The translations under genes and the position numbers were made by a program. Of a stretch of 64,000 nucleotides of DNA, positions 25,642 through 34,804 are shown piece after piece. The notes beneath the pieces were generated by a model, which had not been told where the DNA came from, did not search any database, and saw only the letters and a program-made list of their open reading frames with translations. Source of the stretch: Methanosarcina sp. 2.H.T.1A.6 (GTDB lineage: Archaea; Halobacteriota; Methanosarcinia; Methanosarcinales; Methanosarcinaceae); the NCBI RefSeq assembly GCF_000979455.1, contig NZ_JJOY01000005.1, forward strand, positions 1-64,000, in the 5' to 3' direction. Position 1 is the stretch's first letter. Every line of letters begins with the position of its first letter.

Positions 25642-26613
25642 TCAGGCTTCTTCTTTTCCATTCTTCTCCAGAATCTCTCTTGCTTTTTCCATATCTTCTT
25701 TTGTCTGGATTTTTATAACCTTTCTGCGCTCTTCGCTCATCTGCGACATGTCCTGGGCAAGGAGCCCGTAAGCATCGGCTCTGCACTGCCTGCAGTGGCG
25801 CATCTGCATAACGTAAGGCTCGCAGGCTTCCTGAACTGCTTTTCTTTCTTCGGCTGTAGGGGGCTCAATGTCTACAAAGGCTCCCTGGTTGATCAGGGGC
25901 ATGACGTTCATAATGTAAACCCCGAGTTCATTGAGTTTTCTGGCAATCTCAACTACGTGTTTGTCATTGATGCCCGGGGTGAGCACGGTGTTGACCTTAA
26001 CAACAATTCCTGCATCAACAGCTGCTTTTATTCCCTGAAGCTGGTTTTTAATCTGGATCTCTGCAGCTTCAACTCCCCTGTAGACTTCACCGTGGTAAAC
26101 TATATGGTCCACTATCTTTGCCTGGATTTCGGGGTCGATTGCATTTACCGTAACCGTTAGTGTGGAAACTCCCACACGCAACATGTCCTGCAGTTTTTCG
26201 GGAAGCAGGAGTCCATTTGTGCTCATGCAAAGGGTTACTTCAGGGAACTCTTTTCTTATAAGTTCAAAGGTCTCAAAGGTCGCATCATTAGCAAGAGGAT
26301 CACCCGGCCCTGCAATTGCAACTACCTTGATGAATGGATATTCTGCCAGGATCTGCTTTGTCTTTTCAAGGGCTTCCTCCGGAGTCAGGACCTTACTAGT
26401 AACCCCGGGTCGGCTCTCGTTTACGCAGTCGAATTCTCGGACGCAGAAGTTGCACTGGATATTGCACTTCGGGGCCACAGCCAGGTGAATTCTCCCGTAT
26501 TTATGCTGAGCTTTCTTGTCGTAACAGGGGTGCTCGGCAATCTTTCTCAGGAGCTCCTCCCCAAGTATGGGACCGTTATTGGGCTCTTCTATAGATTGGT
26601 TTTTTTCTGGCAA
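25642..26613 (-). CDS. nifB: NifB, nitrogenase cofactor radical SAM enzyme
   Basis: A stand-alone NifB of 323 residues, without the NifX-like domain seen in bacteria. It has HPCYD and the radical SAM cluster motif CNIQCNFC, followed by VREFDCVNESRPGVTS, AGPGDPLAN and a C-terminal CRQCRADA. NifB fuses two 4Fe-4S clusters with carbide insertion into NifB-co. The start is TTG at 26613, seven bases after GGAGGA; the 37 residues upstream in the longer frame look non-coding. No nifHDK is in the window. Archaeal NifB proteins are functional in cofactor synthesis. Confidence 0.92.
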   Translation of the reverse strand: MPEKNQSIEEPNNGPILGEELLRKIAEHPCYDKKAQHKYGRIHLAVAPKCNIQCNFCVREFDCVNESRPGVTSKVLTPEEALEKTKQILAEYPFIKVVAIAGPGDPLANDATFETFELIRKEFPEVTLCMSTNGLLLPEKLQDMLRVGVSTLTVTVNAIDPEIQAKIVDHIVYHGEVYRGVEAAEIQIKNQLQGIKAAVDAGIVVKVNTVLTPGINDKHVVEIARKLNELGVYIMNVMPLINQGAFVDIEPPTAEERKAVQEACEPYVMQMRHCRQCRADAYGLLAQDMSQMSEERRKVIKIQTKEDMEKAREILEKNGKEEA

Positions 26614-26810
26614 ATTATTCTCCTCCGTTCGGAATTTAAAAGTGAAGTAGATCTCATTAAAGGGGAATTTTTGAATGTCTAAAGCACCTATGATACAGAC
26701 CCTTGATATACATTTTGGAATCATTTAGGAATATCTGTGAAATTTTTTTGTAATTTCGATAACACTATTTTAAAACTATTGTGGAGTCTGAGATAAGTTA
26801 TTTCACCTTT

Positions 26811-27164
26811 TCAGTCCGAAAAATTGTCCATCTCGCACCACTTACCTTCCCCTTCCCAGACTCTTACCAGAAGGGAAAAGCCGAACCTTTCCAGAAGGTG
26901 GGAATGGATCTGCTGGCAGAGATGTTCGGAACTGGGAAACTCTATGAGGTCGTTTAACAGGGTATGGTCATATTCCTGAAGGGTTTCCTTGATGCCTTTT
27001 TTCAGGTCATAAAAATCAATTACCATCCCGTTTTCCCTTACTTCTCCTTCTACCACTACCTCTATTTTGTATGTATGTCCATGTACTCGTCCGCATTTCC
27101 CGTGCCCTGGGAGGTAATGGGCGCTGTCGATATAATCAATAATTCCCAATCTCATATTTGTCAT
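26811..27164 (-). CDS. queD: 6-carboxytetrahydropterin synthase QueD
   Basis: A 117-residue member of the PTPS/QueD family. The zinc histidines are in SAHYLPGHGKCGRVHGHTYKI, Cys in GKCG is the catalytic cysteine, and the DHTLLND and E residues (VWEGEGKWCE) complete the site. It converts dihydroneopterin triphosphate to 6-carboxytetrahydropterin on the way to preQ0. The ATG at 27164 has GGGGTG a few bases upstream; a GTG nine bases earlier is less likely. It is the last gene of the preQ0 cluster, 114 bases after queE. Confidence 0.92.
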   Translation of the reverse strand: MTNMRLGIIDYIDSAHYLPGHGKCGRVHGHTYKIEVVVEGEVRENGMVIDFYDLKKGIKETLQEYDHTLLNDLIEFPSSEHLCQQIHSHLLERFGFSLLVRVWEGEGKWCEMDNFSD

Positions 27165-27278
27165 TTTATTCACCCCTTTTTGATTTAACTGCTCTTGCCA
27201 TTTAATCGCTTGCTGTCTATTGTTTCTTATTTTACGTTTTGACTGTTATTTTATGCTTTATCTGAGCCTCATTTCTGG

Positions 27279-28046
27279 TTATAAGCACCCCCACATCCTG
27301 TGGGTCTGGGGAATGATGCGCGTATCGGTCAGTTCAAGCAGGGTTTTCTGCAGTTCTATAATGGCCTGCACAGATGCCTGTGTAAACCCTGGTGTCCTTA
27401 CTGCACTGCCAACTGGCGTTTCGGGCTGGAGTATTATACAGGATACATAGGGGGCTATTGCTTCTGCAGCCAGAAACACAGTTTCGGGTTTTGTGTCCCT
27501 GCCTACAACAATCTTGCAAAAGCAGTCTCTTGAACTGTTTTTTCTCAGGAGCCTGAAACACTCGATCGTATTTTCCACATGCACTTCACGGGTTTCAGGG
27601 GAAATTTCCCTGATAGCTTCCGGAAGTTTAAAGTCCCCTGCAACATATGAGATGTTTTCACGCAGCTTCCTCGCCTGCTCCGGCAGAGTCATATTGGATT
27701 CCAGGTACAGAGGCACGGAGAGGTTCAGTTTTTCTATAAAATCTGCATGCAGGAGAGGCTCTCCTCCTGTAAGAGATACAGAATGGAGTCTATTGAAAGG
27801 CTGCAGCATGGATTCCAGATTTTCTACACTTACAGGATTTGGAACCTTTTCGAAAATTCCACTTCCCTCGACTTTTTCATAATCGCATGTCCCGGAGTTT
27901 TCAAAGGCCGTATCACAGTAGTTGCAATTAAGGTTGCAGCCTGAAAATCGGACAAAAGCCTGCCTTGTGCCAACGTACGGGCCTTCTCCCTGCACAGAGC
28001 AGAAAATCTCTTTTATGTGAGCAGATTCCCTGTCTGAAGAGGGCAT
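27279..28046 (-). CDS. queE: 7-carboxy-7-deazaguanine synthase QueE
   Basis: A 255-residue radical SAM enzyme that contracts 6-carboxytetrahydropterin to 7-carboxy-7-deazaguanine. The N-terminal EIFCSVQGEGPYVGTRQAF is followed by the cluster motif CNLNCNYCD and LTGGEPLLH. The start codon follows directly on the stop of the DUF366 gene, with GAGTGG just upstream, so translation is coupled. Length and motifs fit archaeal QueE. Confidence 0.95.
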   Translation of the reverse strand: MPSSDRESAHIKEIFCSVQGEGPYVGTRQAFVRFSGCNLNCNYCDTAFENSGTCDYEKVEGSGIFEKVPNPVSVENLESMLQPFNRLHSVSLTGGEPLLHADFIEKLNLSVPLYLESNMTLPEQARKLRENISYVAGDFKLPEAIREISPETREVHVENTIECFRLLRKNSSRDCFCKIVVGRDTKPETVFLAAEAIAPYVSCIILQPETPVGSAVRTPGFTQASVQAIIELQKTLLELTDTRIIPQTHRMWGCL

Positions 28047-28607
28047 TTATACCACTCCGAGAGGCCGGGATTTTCTGAGGTCCTTTTCTATGTCCTCGAA
28101 TTCCCTTACGTAAGCTTCCCCGATTTCCTGCATGAACCGCACAATGCCTTCATCGTCCCCTATTCCGGCTTCTCTCAGGTTTCCATATACTTCGTGGGAG
28201 ACATTGATGCCGAAGTGGATCTTCTGGGAAACAGCCGAGGTACTGGCAATTGATACGGTCAATTTTTTACCTTTGATGAAAAGGTCATCTCCTTCTCTTG
28301 CTGTGTTGACTCCCAACCCGGCAAGGTGTTCCCTTACAAGGGCGGTAAAAAAGCGCTGACGTGCATAAATCAATTTCAGGTCAGTAGAATCGAAATGTTC
28401 TATAATAAAACTCACCATGTCTTCGGACCAGATAGACTCGTTTGCCCTACGGTCTTCGAGGTCAATCATGTGCTCGATTTTTACGTCACATACACCTCTT
28501 AAAACAATAATCGAATCTTCCTTCACTCCAAAGCTGTTGTATGCCCAGAGGGAAGAAATCTGGCTCCCGTCATAGTCAAGTTTTTCGGGTAGTATAATGC
28601 ACTTCAT
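28047..28607 (-). CDS. DUF366 family protein in the preQ0 operon
   Basis: A 186-residue archaeal protein (DUF366) beginning MKCIILPEKLDYDGSQI. It has internal blocks VLRGVCDVKIEHMIDLEDR and YARQRFFTALVREHL. No catalytic motif is obvious. It is placed between queC and queE with no gap to queE, which suggests a role in archaeosine or preQ0 metabolism; the biochemical role is not established to my knowledge. Confidence 0.85.
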   Translation of the reverse strand: MKCIILPEKLDYDGSQISSLWAYNSFGVKEDSIIVLRGVCDVKIEHMIDLEDRRANESIWSEDMVSFIIEHFDSTDLKLIYARQRFFTALVREHLAGLGVNTAREGDDLFIKGKKLTVSIASTSAVSQKIHFGINVSHEVYGNLREAGIGDDEGIVRFMQEIGEAYVREFEDIEKDLRKSRPLGVV

Positions 28608-28636
28608 GGAACTCTCTCTTCAATTCTTTCTTTAAC

Positions 28637-28666
28637 GTATTCTATTGTATTCTATTGTATTCTATT
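28637..28666. repeat. Three perfect 10-bp repeats
   Basis: GTATTCTATT is repeated three times exactly, in the short gap between DUF366 and queC. Confidence 0.9.
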
Positions 28667-28706
28667 CAGTATCGTATCTGTTCCTGCTCCGGACGATTTT
28701 TCTGAT

Positions 28707-29402
28707 TTAGATCCCAGGCCTTTCCAGAAGCGGGTCTTTTACACCTGCATTTTTGAATGCTCTGGCTCTTCGCATACAGCTTTCGCACTCCCCACAGGGA
28801 GTTTCTCCACCGTGGTAGCAGCTCCAGCTGTATTCCAGGGGAGCCTTTACTTCAAGAGCCCTTCTTAAGATCTCAGTTTTTCCGAGTTTGATCAGGGGAG
28901 CCAGTACCCGGACTCCATTCTGAGTAGAATAAGAAAAGGCATGGTCCATTGCCTGTACGTAATCCAGGGAATTATCAGGGAAGGTCCCGGCTTCTTCTCC
29001 ATTGAAACCTACTATCAGGTAGTCACAACCCCTGCTTTCGGCAAAGCTTCCTGCAATATTCAACATGGCCCCATTCCTGTTCGGGACCCAAACAGCCTTT
29101 GCAGAAGCTTCGGTAATTGTAGCAGGAGCAGTTTCATCAATGTCTTCAAAGGACAGAGAAGGAACGTCTTCATCCCTGTTTACGAGGGATGTGTGTGTTA
29201 TTTCTGCAAGCCAGTCCAGCTTGATTACCTTGTGTTCTATTCCGAAATGTTCGCAGACCTTTCGGGAGTATTCGATTTCCCGCTCACAGGCCCGCTGCCC
29301 GTAATCAAAGGTAAGTGCCATCTCAATTTCCAGGCTCTCAGCTGCAATCGCAAGAGCTGCAACAGAATCAAGCCCACTGCTCAGGAGGGTTATAGCTTTC
29401 AT
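28707..29402 (-). CDS. queC: 7-cyano-7-deazaguanine synthase QueC
   Basis: A 231-residue ATP-dependent enzyme that converts 7-carboxy-7-deazaguanine and ammonia to preQ0. The PP-loop motif is [11 protein letters not shown] at the N-terminus, and four zinc cysteines lie at the C-terminus ([15 protein letters not shown]). PreQ0 is inserted at position 15 of archaeal tRNA and turned into archaeosine. It is the first gene of the minus-strand cluster queC-DUF366-queE-queD. Confidence 0.96.
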   Translation of the reverse strand: MKAITLLSSGLDSVAALAIAAESLEIEMALTFDYGQRACEREIEYSRKVCEHFGIEHKVIKLDWLAEITHTSLVNRDEDVPSLSFEDIDETAPATITEASAKAVWVPNRNGAMLNIAGSFAESRGCDYLIVGFNGEEAGTFPDNSLDYVQAMDHAFSYSTQNGVRVLAPLIKLGKTEILRRALEVKAPLEYSWSCYHGGETPCGECESCMRRARAFKNAGVKDPLLERPGI

Positions 29403-29613
29403 TCCGACTCACTAACTCTAATTTTATGGACAATTCCCCTTTATTTGTTACTCTCACAGGGTGCTCGTAGTATTCTCCAGGGATTACCTTGATAATACCT
29501 ATAACTTATATTTAAAAATAGCTGACTTTCTGGCTGGAGAATCATCCTTTCGGAGAACTCCGGGGCATGTATTAAATATTTAGGACATCTAATATTAACA
29601 GAGGTGGGATTAT

Positions 29614-30114
29614 TTGATAGGGATCATTTCGGATTCGCACGATAACCTGACAGCTATCCGGAAAGCTGTGGAGTTCTTCAACAAAAAACAGGTAAAAGCG
29701 GTGCTGCACGCAGGGGATATTGTCTCTCCTTTCACGGCAAGGGCCTTTAAAGAACTAAGTCCAAAACTCTATTTTGTCTTCGGGAATAACGACGGAGATA
29801 AAGTGACCCTTACAAGATGGTTTGAAGAAATAGGGGCTATCCCCTGCGGGGAGTTTGGGGACCTGACAATTGACGGGCTGCATATCGCCCTCCTGCATGG
29901 GACAAATGAGGCGCTGGTCAAAGCCCTTGCCAGATCAGGGGATTTTGACGTGGTGGTCCGGGGCCACACCCACGACCCGGGCGTCAAAATGATCGATGGG
30001 ACTCCGGTTATAAATCCGGGGGAATGCTCAGGGGTGCTTTCAGGAAAAGCCACGGTTGCAATCCTTGAGATTGCAAACCTGAACGTTGAGATTACGGAAC
30101 TTGAGATCGATTGA
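29614..30114 (+). CDS. YfcE/MJ0936-type phosphodiesterase
   Basis: A 166-residue calcineurin-like phosphoesterase. Metal motifs are ISDSHDN, LHAGDIV, FGNNDG, LLHGT and VRGHTHDPG in the expected order. Family members hydrolyse phosphodiesters in vitro and the natural substrate is unknown. The start is TTG, seven bases after GAGGTGG. The stop codon lies inside a GATT-type microsatellite. Confidence 0.93.
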   Translation: MIGIISDSHDNLTAIRKAVEFFNKKQVKAVLHAGDIVSPFTARAFKELSPKLYFVFGNNDGDKVTLTRWFEEIGAIPCGEFGDLTIDGLHIALLHGTNEALVKALARSGDFDVVVRGHTHDPGVKMIDGTPVINPGECSGVLSGKATVAILEIANLNVEITELEID

Positions 30115-30153
30115 TTGATTGATTGATTGGTTGATCGATTGATCGATTGATCG
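30105..30153. repeat. GATT/GATC tetranucleotide microsatellite at a stop codon
   Basis: About twelve GATT or GATC units span the end of the phosphodiesterase gene. Unit changes would alter the C-terminus or 3' end. Confidence 0.9.
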
Positions 30154-30300
30154 CTCCTGATCTTTCCTTATCTTTTCAGTACATTCTACTGTCAGATGGG
30201 TCTGTCAGGCTGGCAAAATATCGTAAATTATATCAGGTCTCACGTAAATTTTAATTTCAATATTTTTTGAAACCATTTTTTATTATAATTTGTAATATGC

Positions 30301-30714
30301 ATGGGATCTGCAAGAATGACAAATAATGAGCTTATGCCTGACAGGGCAAAAGAAAAGGAAAGCACAGTCGGAAGAAGGAAGAATATCCTTATTTTTGCCT
30401 GTTCAGGTCTTTCGAATACCGGAAAACTTACAATGCAGGCAGCTTCTACTCTCGCTTTCAGGAGGCCGGATATGTACAGGGCTGCAGCTGCTCACAAAGG
30501 GGTCGACATGGTAGAAGATGCAGCCTCCGAAGGCTTCCGAATTCTTGCCCTTGACGGCTGCACGGACCGCTGTGCTACGAAAAAACTCGATGAAGCCGGC
30601 CTGAAGGCAGATCTCTACATGCTGGTTACGGAACTCGGGATTGAAAAAACCAGGCCTTCGGATGTGAAGCCCGAATACGTAGAAAAAATCATACGTGCGA
30701 TAAGGGATACCTGA
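30301..30714 (+). CDS. DGC-domain putative zinc-binding protein
   Basis: A protein of up to 137 residues of the DGC family, with conserved cysteines in IFACSGLSNTGKL and LALDGCTDRCATKKL. Family members are small and probably bind zinc; function is unknown. The start is ambiguous (ATG at 30301, 30316 or 30334), since the first 25 residues are not conserved-looking and no ribosome site stands out. It is convergent with the phosphoesterase that follows. Confidence 0.85.
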   Translation: MGSARMTNNELMPDRAKEKESTVGRRKNILIFACSGLSNTGKLTMQAASTLAFRRPDMYRAAAAHKGVDMVEDAASEGFRILALDGCTDRCATKKLDEAGLKADLYMLVTELGIEKTRPSDVKPEYVEKIIRAIRDT

Positions 30715-30725
30715 ATTTTTGATTT

Positions 30726-31427
30726 TCAGTATCCCCGCTTAAGAATACCTGTTAGTTCTTCTGCATATGGCATCCGTTCTTCTATTTTCGCGCAGACTGC
30801 ATCGATATCATACTCTAGGCGGAAGAATTCCACATCTCCTGTTTCGGTATCGAAAACCGCACAGCCTGCCCGGGTGTCCCCGTCTCTCGGCTGGCCCACT
30901 GATCCCGGGTTTATAATTGTCAGGTCTTCCAGTTTCCGGCTCATTGGAATATGGGAGTGTCCGACTACGAGGAATTCGGCATCAACAGGTTCCATTGGGT
31001 CTGCAATCATTGCCAGGATATCTTCGTCCGGAGTCTCAGGCTTTATGTACTCGAACATGGAGCGGGGGCTCGCGTGGGTTAAAAAGAGCTTCTTTCCGTT
31101 GATTTCTTCCTTGATGACGAGAGGAAGCTTCTGCAGGTACTCCATCCGTGAGTCGTCAAGGACTCCCCAGGTATACTCCCGGGTCGCGATTGAGAGGTGC
31201 TTGTACTTATACCCGCACTGGCAGTCCATCTTAAAGGCTACGGCATTATCGTGGTTTCCTCTTATGGTTGGAATGTTCTTTTTTTGCAGGAGATCTATAC
31301 ATTTGTCCGGGTCAGGCCCGTAGTCTACTATGTCTCCCAGGCAGATTGCCCTGTCATGCGGAACATCAAGGACTGTCCGGAGGGCTTCAAGGTTTGCGTG
31401 GATATCGGCTATCAGCAGGATTTTCAT
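30726..31427 (-). CDS. Calcineurin-like phosphoesterase
   Basis: A 233-residue metallophosphoesterase with ADIHANLEA, CLGDIVDYGP, RGNHDNAV, THASP and VVGHSHIPM in order, and INPGSVGQPRDGD near the end. This type is related to diadenosine tetraphosphatase and YfcE; the substrate is unknown. It has an extra segment (CQCGYKYKH) with two cysteines. It stands alone. Confidence 0.93.
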   Translation of the reverse strand: MKILLIADIHANLEALRTVLDVPHDRAICLGDIVDYGPDPDKCIDLLQKKNIPTIRGNHDNAVAFKMDCQCGYKYKHLSIATREYTWGVLDDSRMEYLQKLPLVIKEEINGKKLFLTHASPRSMFEYIKPETPDEDILAMIADPMEPVDAEFLVVGHSHIPMSRKLEDLTIINPGSVGQPRDGDTRAGCAVFDTETGDVEFFRLEYDIDAVCAKIEERMPYAEELTGILKRGY

Positions 31428-31581
31428 GTTTTTTCTCCTATCTAATAATGGTCTGATCTTAGAAAATATTAGGGTTTACTGAACCCTGTCTGCTAATCCC
31501 GTATATTGGTCCTGGTCTGTCGGTTTTCAAAATAAGAAATAAAGGGAAGGGAAGAAGAGTCTGAAATCTGAAGGATTTGTT

Positions 31582-33510
31582 TCAGATAGGCAGCCCCCTC
31601 ATTCCTACTCCCATTACCAGCAGATTTGTCTCCATTGGAGGGTGATTCCAGCCATCAGGTGAGATTATCTTTTTCTCAATGGAAACTTCAACCTGGTTTC
31701 CGCTGAGGCCGCAGTCTTTCATATAGTCCGTGACAATCTTTTTTCCGAGTTCTGTTGCTGCTTTCAGGGCGTCTGCATATAAATCGAACCTCAGCCTGCT
31801 GCCGGGCGCAAATACAAGGAAATCAGTTTCAGGTAACATCAGGCTTGCAGGCCTGATCAGAATTTCCACCCTTTTGATGCCTTTTCCTGCAAGAGCTCCT
31901 ACTGCATTTCCTACTTCGGCGTGTTCGGGGACCAGGATCTCGGCGTCGATGATTTCTTTTAACTCTTCCCGGTACGCCCGGACCGGGCCTCCGAGCAGGA
32001 CAATCGGGGTTCCAAGCTTGAACTTTGCGGGGTAGTTTCCATCCAGGATTTTTTCAATGGCTGTGTATGGCACTCCTTGCAGGATATATGAGAGGAGGTG
32101 AAGTGCCATGTTCCTTGCAACCCTCTTTTTTACGGCAGTGCAGAATTCTCCGGGAGTCATGCGCATGAGCCTTGCAAGTCGTTCAGCCCCTATTCTGGAG
32201 GCTTCTTCATTCCAGGCGGTGTAATCTCCGAGCACATGCAAAGCATCAGTTGGCGTAAAGCCAATTGCCTGGACAAGGCGCTTTTTAATCAGGGAGTCCA
32301 GGGTCTGAGGATGAAGGTCTTTTCTGAGAAAGGTTTTGATTTCATGCACGGAAACCGGTTCTTCTCCGATTGCTCCGAGCACTTCGGCTTCGGCTTTGCT
32401 CAGTTCGCCTGCCTGATAGCCTGACCTGACAAAAAACTTTGTGGGCTGGATGTTTTCCCCCAGGTCTTCTCTGGAAGGCATGGGTGTCCTTTTCAGGTTA
32501 TTCAGAAACCCCTGATACTTCACTGCAGCTACTGCGAGGGGTATGACTCTCCTTGGCCCGAGGAAAAGTTCTCTGTTCACGGTCCAGATATGGCTGTCTC
32601 CACCTGTAGCTGTTGTCTCCATCCTGATTGCCCGGATCCTTGTTTTCCAGCCGCCAACAACTGCTCCTTCATCGCTCAGGTCAGGGACTCCCATACAGAT
32701 TGAGGAGATATCGGTACTTGTTCCTCCCACATCCACAACCGCGCAGGTCTTCAGCCATGAAAGGTAAGAGGCACCTACGAGGCTTGCTGCAGGGCCTGAA
32801 AATATAGTTTCGATTGGTTTTTGCAGGGCATCTTTTATCCCCACCACCGAACCGTCACATTTGAGCATAAGGAGCTGTGCATTAATTCCTCGTATTCTTA
32901 TATCTGTAATAATGGACTGTACAAACTGCCTTGTTATGGGGATCAGCTGGGCATTCAGGAAAGCTGTAACTGCCCTTTCGTAGGCTCCCAGTTCCTGTGA
33001 GAGTTCATGCCCACAAACTGCAGGCAGCCCTGTTAACTTAAGTATGGAGTCTCTTGCTTTAAGCTCATGTTCAGGGTTACGTGTGCTGAAATAGGAAGAT
33101 ATGGCAAAAGCTGATACTTTGTCCTTCACGCTCAGCGCAAATTTCTCGATGGCTTCAAGCTCCAGGGGAAAAACCTCTTCTCCGTTGTGGTTGTGTCCCC
33201 CTCTGGCAAAGAGCACGTGCCCAGTTGGCAGTTCTTTTTCAAGAGGGTGGTCCCCTATGAGGATCAGGGCTACGGGAAAACCGGTCCCTTCAAGTATGGT
33301 ATTTGTGGACAGCGTGGTGGAGACCGAAACCAGCTTTACGTTTTCAAGATATCCAGGATTAAGCCCATCAACTACATTTTTGATGCCGGCAAGAGGATCG
33401 GGATAGGTCGTCAGGGCTTTATTTGAGTCTATAATTTCTCCATCCGAGTCCCTTACGAGCACCGCATCGGTGTAAGTGCCCCCCGCATCAATCCCAAGGC
33501 TGTAATGCAT
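31582..33510 (-). CDS. Hydantoinase/oxoprolinase family ATPase
   Basis: A 642-residue ASKHA-fold protein. The N-terminal hydantoinase domain starts with IDAGGTYTDAV and contains TTLSTNTILEG; the middle has SGPAASLVGASYL and the ATPase motif VVDVGGTSTDIS. Family enzymes cleave cyclic amides such as 5-oxoproline or hydantoin, or carboxylate ketones, using ATP. No B subunit is next to it, so the substrate is undefined. The C-terminal 200 residues diverge from bacterial HyuA. Confidence 0.85.
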   Translation of the reverse strand: MHYSLGIDAGGTYTDAVLVRDSDGEIIDSNKALTTYPDPLAGIKNVVDGLNPGYLENVKLVSVSTTLSTNTILEGTGFPVALILIGDHPLEKELPTGHVLFARGGHNHNGEEVFPLELEAIEKFALSVKDKVSAFAISSYFSTRNPEHELKARDSILKLTGLPAVCGHELSQELGAYERAVTAFLNAQLIPITRQFVQSIITDIRIRGINAQLLMLKCDGSVVGIKDALQKPIETIFSGPAASLVGASYLSWLKTCAVVDVGGTSTDISSICMGVPDLSDEGAVVGGWKTRIRAIRMETTATGGDSHIWTVNRELFLGPRRVIPLAVAAVKYQGFLNNLKRTPMPSREDLGENIQPTKFFVRSGYQAGELSKAEAEVLGAIGEEPVSVHEIKTFLRKDLHPQTLDSLIKKRLVQAIGFTPTDALHVLGDYTAWNEEASRIGAERLARLMRMTPGEFCTAVKKRVARNMALHLLSYILQGVPYTAIEKILDGNYPAKFKLGTPIVLLGGPVRAYREELKEIIDAEILVPEHAEVGNAVGALAGKGIKRVEILIRPASLMLPETDFLVFAPGSRLRFDLYADALKAATELGKKIVTDYMKDCGLSGNQVEVSIEKKIISPDGWNHPPMETNLLVMGVGMRGLPI

Positions 33511-33838
33511 GATGAAAATAACTCCTTTTTATATTTGTTTTTAATATTGGGTTTATTGCAATTTGATAATTAAGTACAATAAATTGGCTATGTTAAAACT
33601 GATTGTGATTTAGGTATACCGAACATCAGATAAAAGGAATTGCTTGTCACTGTGAACATTAAATTCAGAGATCGAAAGCGATTTTTTATTTTTACCCTGA
33701 GAGATTCAGGTAAATCCGGGTTTGAAAATGGAGTGCCATATAAATTTGATTTGGATGAAAAATTGGATGTACTCTTTTTAGGAAAACGATTAATTACCTT
33801 AGTTTCTGAAACGTAGATAAATAATCTTCAATTAGATC
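33511..33838. other. Intergenic region
   Basis: 328 AT-rich bases between divergent genes; probably two promoters. No RNA gene or repeat is recognised. Confidence 0.5.
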
Positions 33839-34576
33839 GTGAGTAAAAAAGGGGATCCTGCTGTTATGACTCCTGCAAAACCTACTCAGAACGCTATTCC
33901 TCATCTTCCAGAGGATTACGATGCCCGGATATCCGGCATTCTTCCTTACTACTCGTCTTTTCATCAGGAAACTATCAACTTCATCAAATCGCTGCCATCC
34001 AGCCCGAAGGTATGGATGGATGCCGGCTGTGGAACAGGGTCCCTGGTAAATAAGGCAATTGAGGAATTTCCCAATACAAAATTCCTTTTACTTGATCCTT
34101 CGGAAGGCATGCTGGGCCAGGCAAAGGAAAAACTATCATCCTGCCCTGCCGGAAGGCTGGAATTTCTGAGAGCTTCACCTACCCAGGAATTCTCTCCGGA
34201 CTCTCAGGAATTAGAAGAAAAACCGGATGTTATAACTGCTATACAGTGCCATCACTACCTTAGCCGCGAGGGCAGGGCAAAAGCCATCAGCGTGTGTTAT
34301 AATCTGCTACAAGAAAGTGGAGTTTACGTCACCTTCGAGAACATCAGGCCGCTGACAGAAGATGGCATCACCATAGGAAAACGATACTGGGGCAACTTTC
34401 AGTTAGCTCACGGCAGGAGTGAGGAAGAAGTAGAGAGGTATCTTGAGCGTTTTGATACTGAGTATTTTCCCCTAACTGTTGAAGAACATTTGAAGCTGCT
34501 GAGAGAAACAGGATTCAAGACCGTGGAGTTGTTCTGGTATTCTTACATACAGGCTGGTTTTTACTGTATTAAATAA
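33839..34576 (+). CDS. Class I SAM-dependent methyltransferase
   Basis: A 245-residue methyltransferase. Motif I is VWMDAGCGTGSLV (about 58-70), the acidic residue follows in FLLLDPSEGML, and IQCHHYLSREGRAKAI serves as the motif IV region. The substrate cannot be deduced. The frame opens at a GTG without clear ribosome site; the ATG at residue 10 (33866) is a fair alternative. Confidence 0.85.
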   Translation: MSKKGDPAVMTPAKPTQNAIPHLPEDYDARISGILPYYSSFHQETINFIKSLPSSPKVWMDAGCGTGSLVNKAIEEFPNTKFLLLDPSEGMLGQAKEKLSSCPAGRLEFLRASPTQEFSPDSQELEEKPDVITAIQCHHYLSREGRAKAISVCYNLLQESGVYVTFENIRPLTEDGITIGKRYWGNFQLAHGRSEEEVERYLERFDTEYFPLTVEEHLKLLRETGFKTVELFWYSYIQAGFYCIK

Positions 34577-34804
34577 TGCTATTTATTTGCTACACAGACT
34601 TGTGGTTATCTGTTAACCGAATACAAATCCACCGGAGAAAAACGCAAAATCCTGTTTTATAATTTTGTGCGGTTTGAGCCCATCGATTTCTGAACCCGGT
34701 TTTACGGAGTTAGAAGGCTATTTTTATCAAAGTCCATTTGGATTGCATACAATGCCCGAATTTAGAATAAAAAAGCGAAGAAAAAATAAATTCTGGCAGT
34801 TTGC

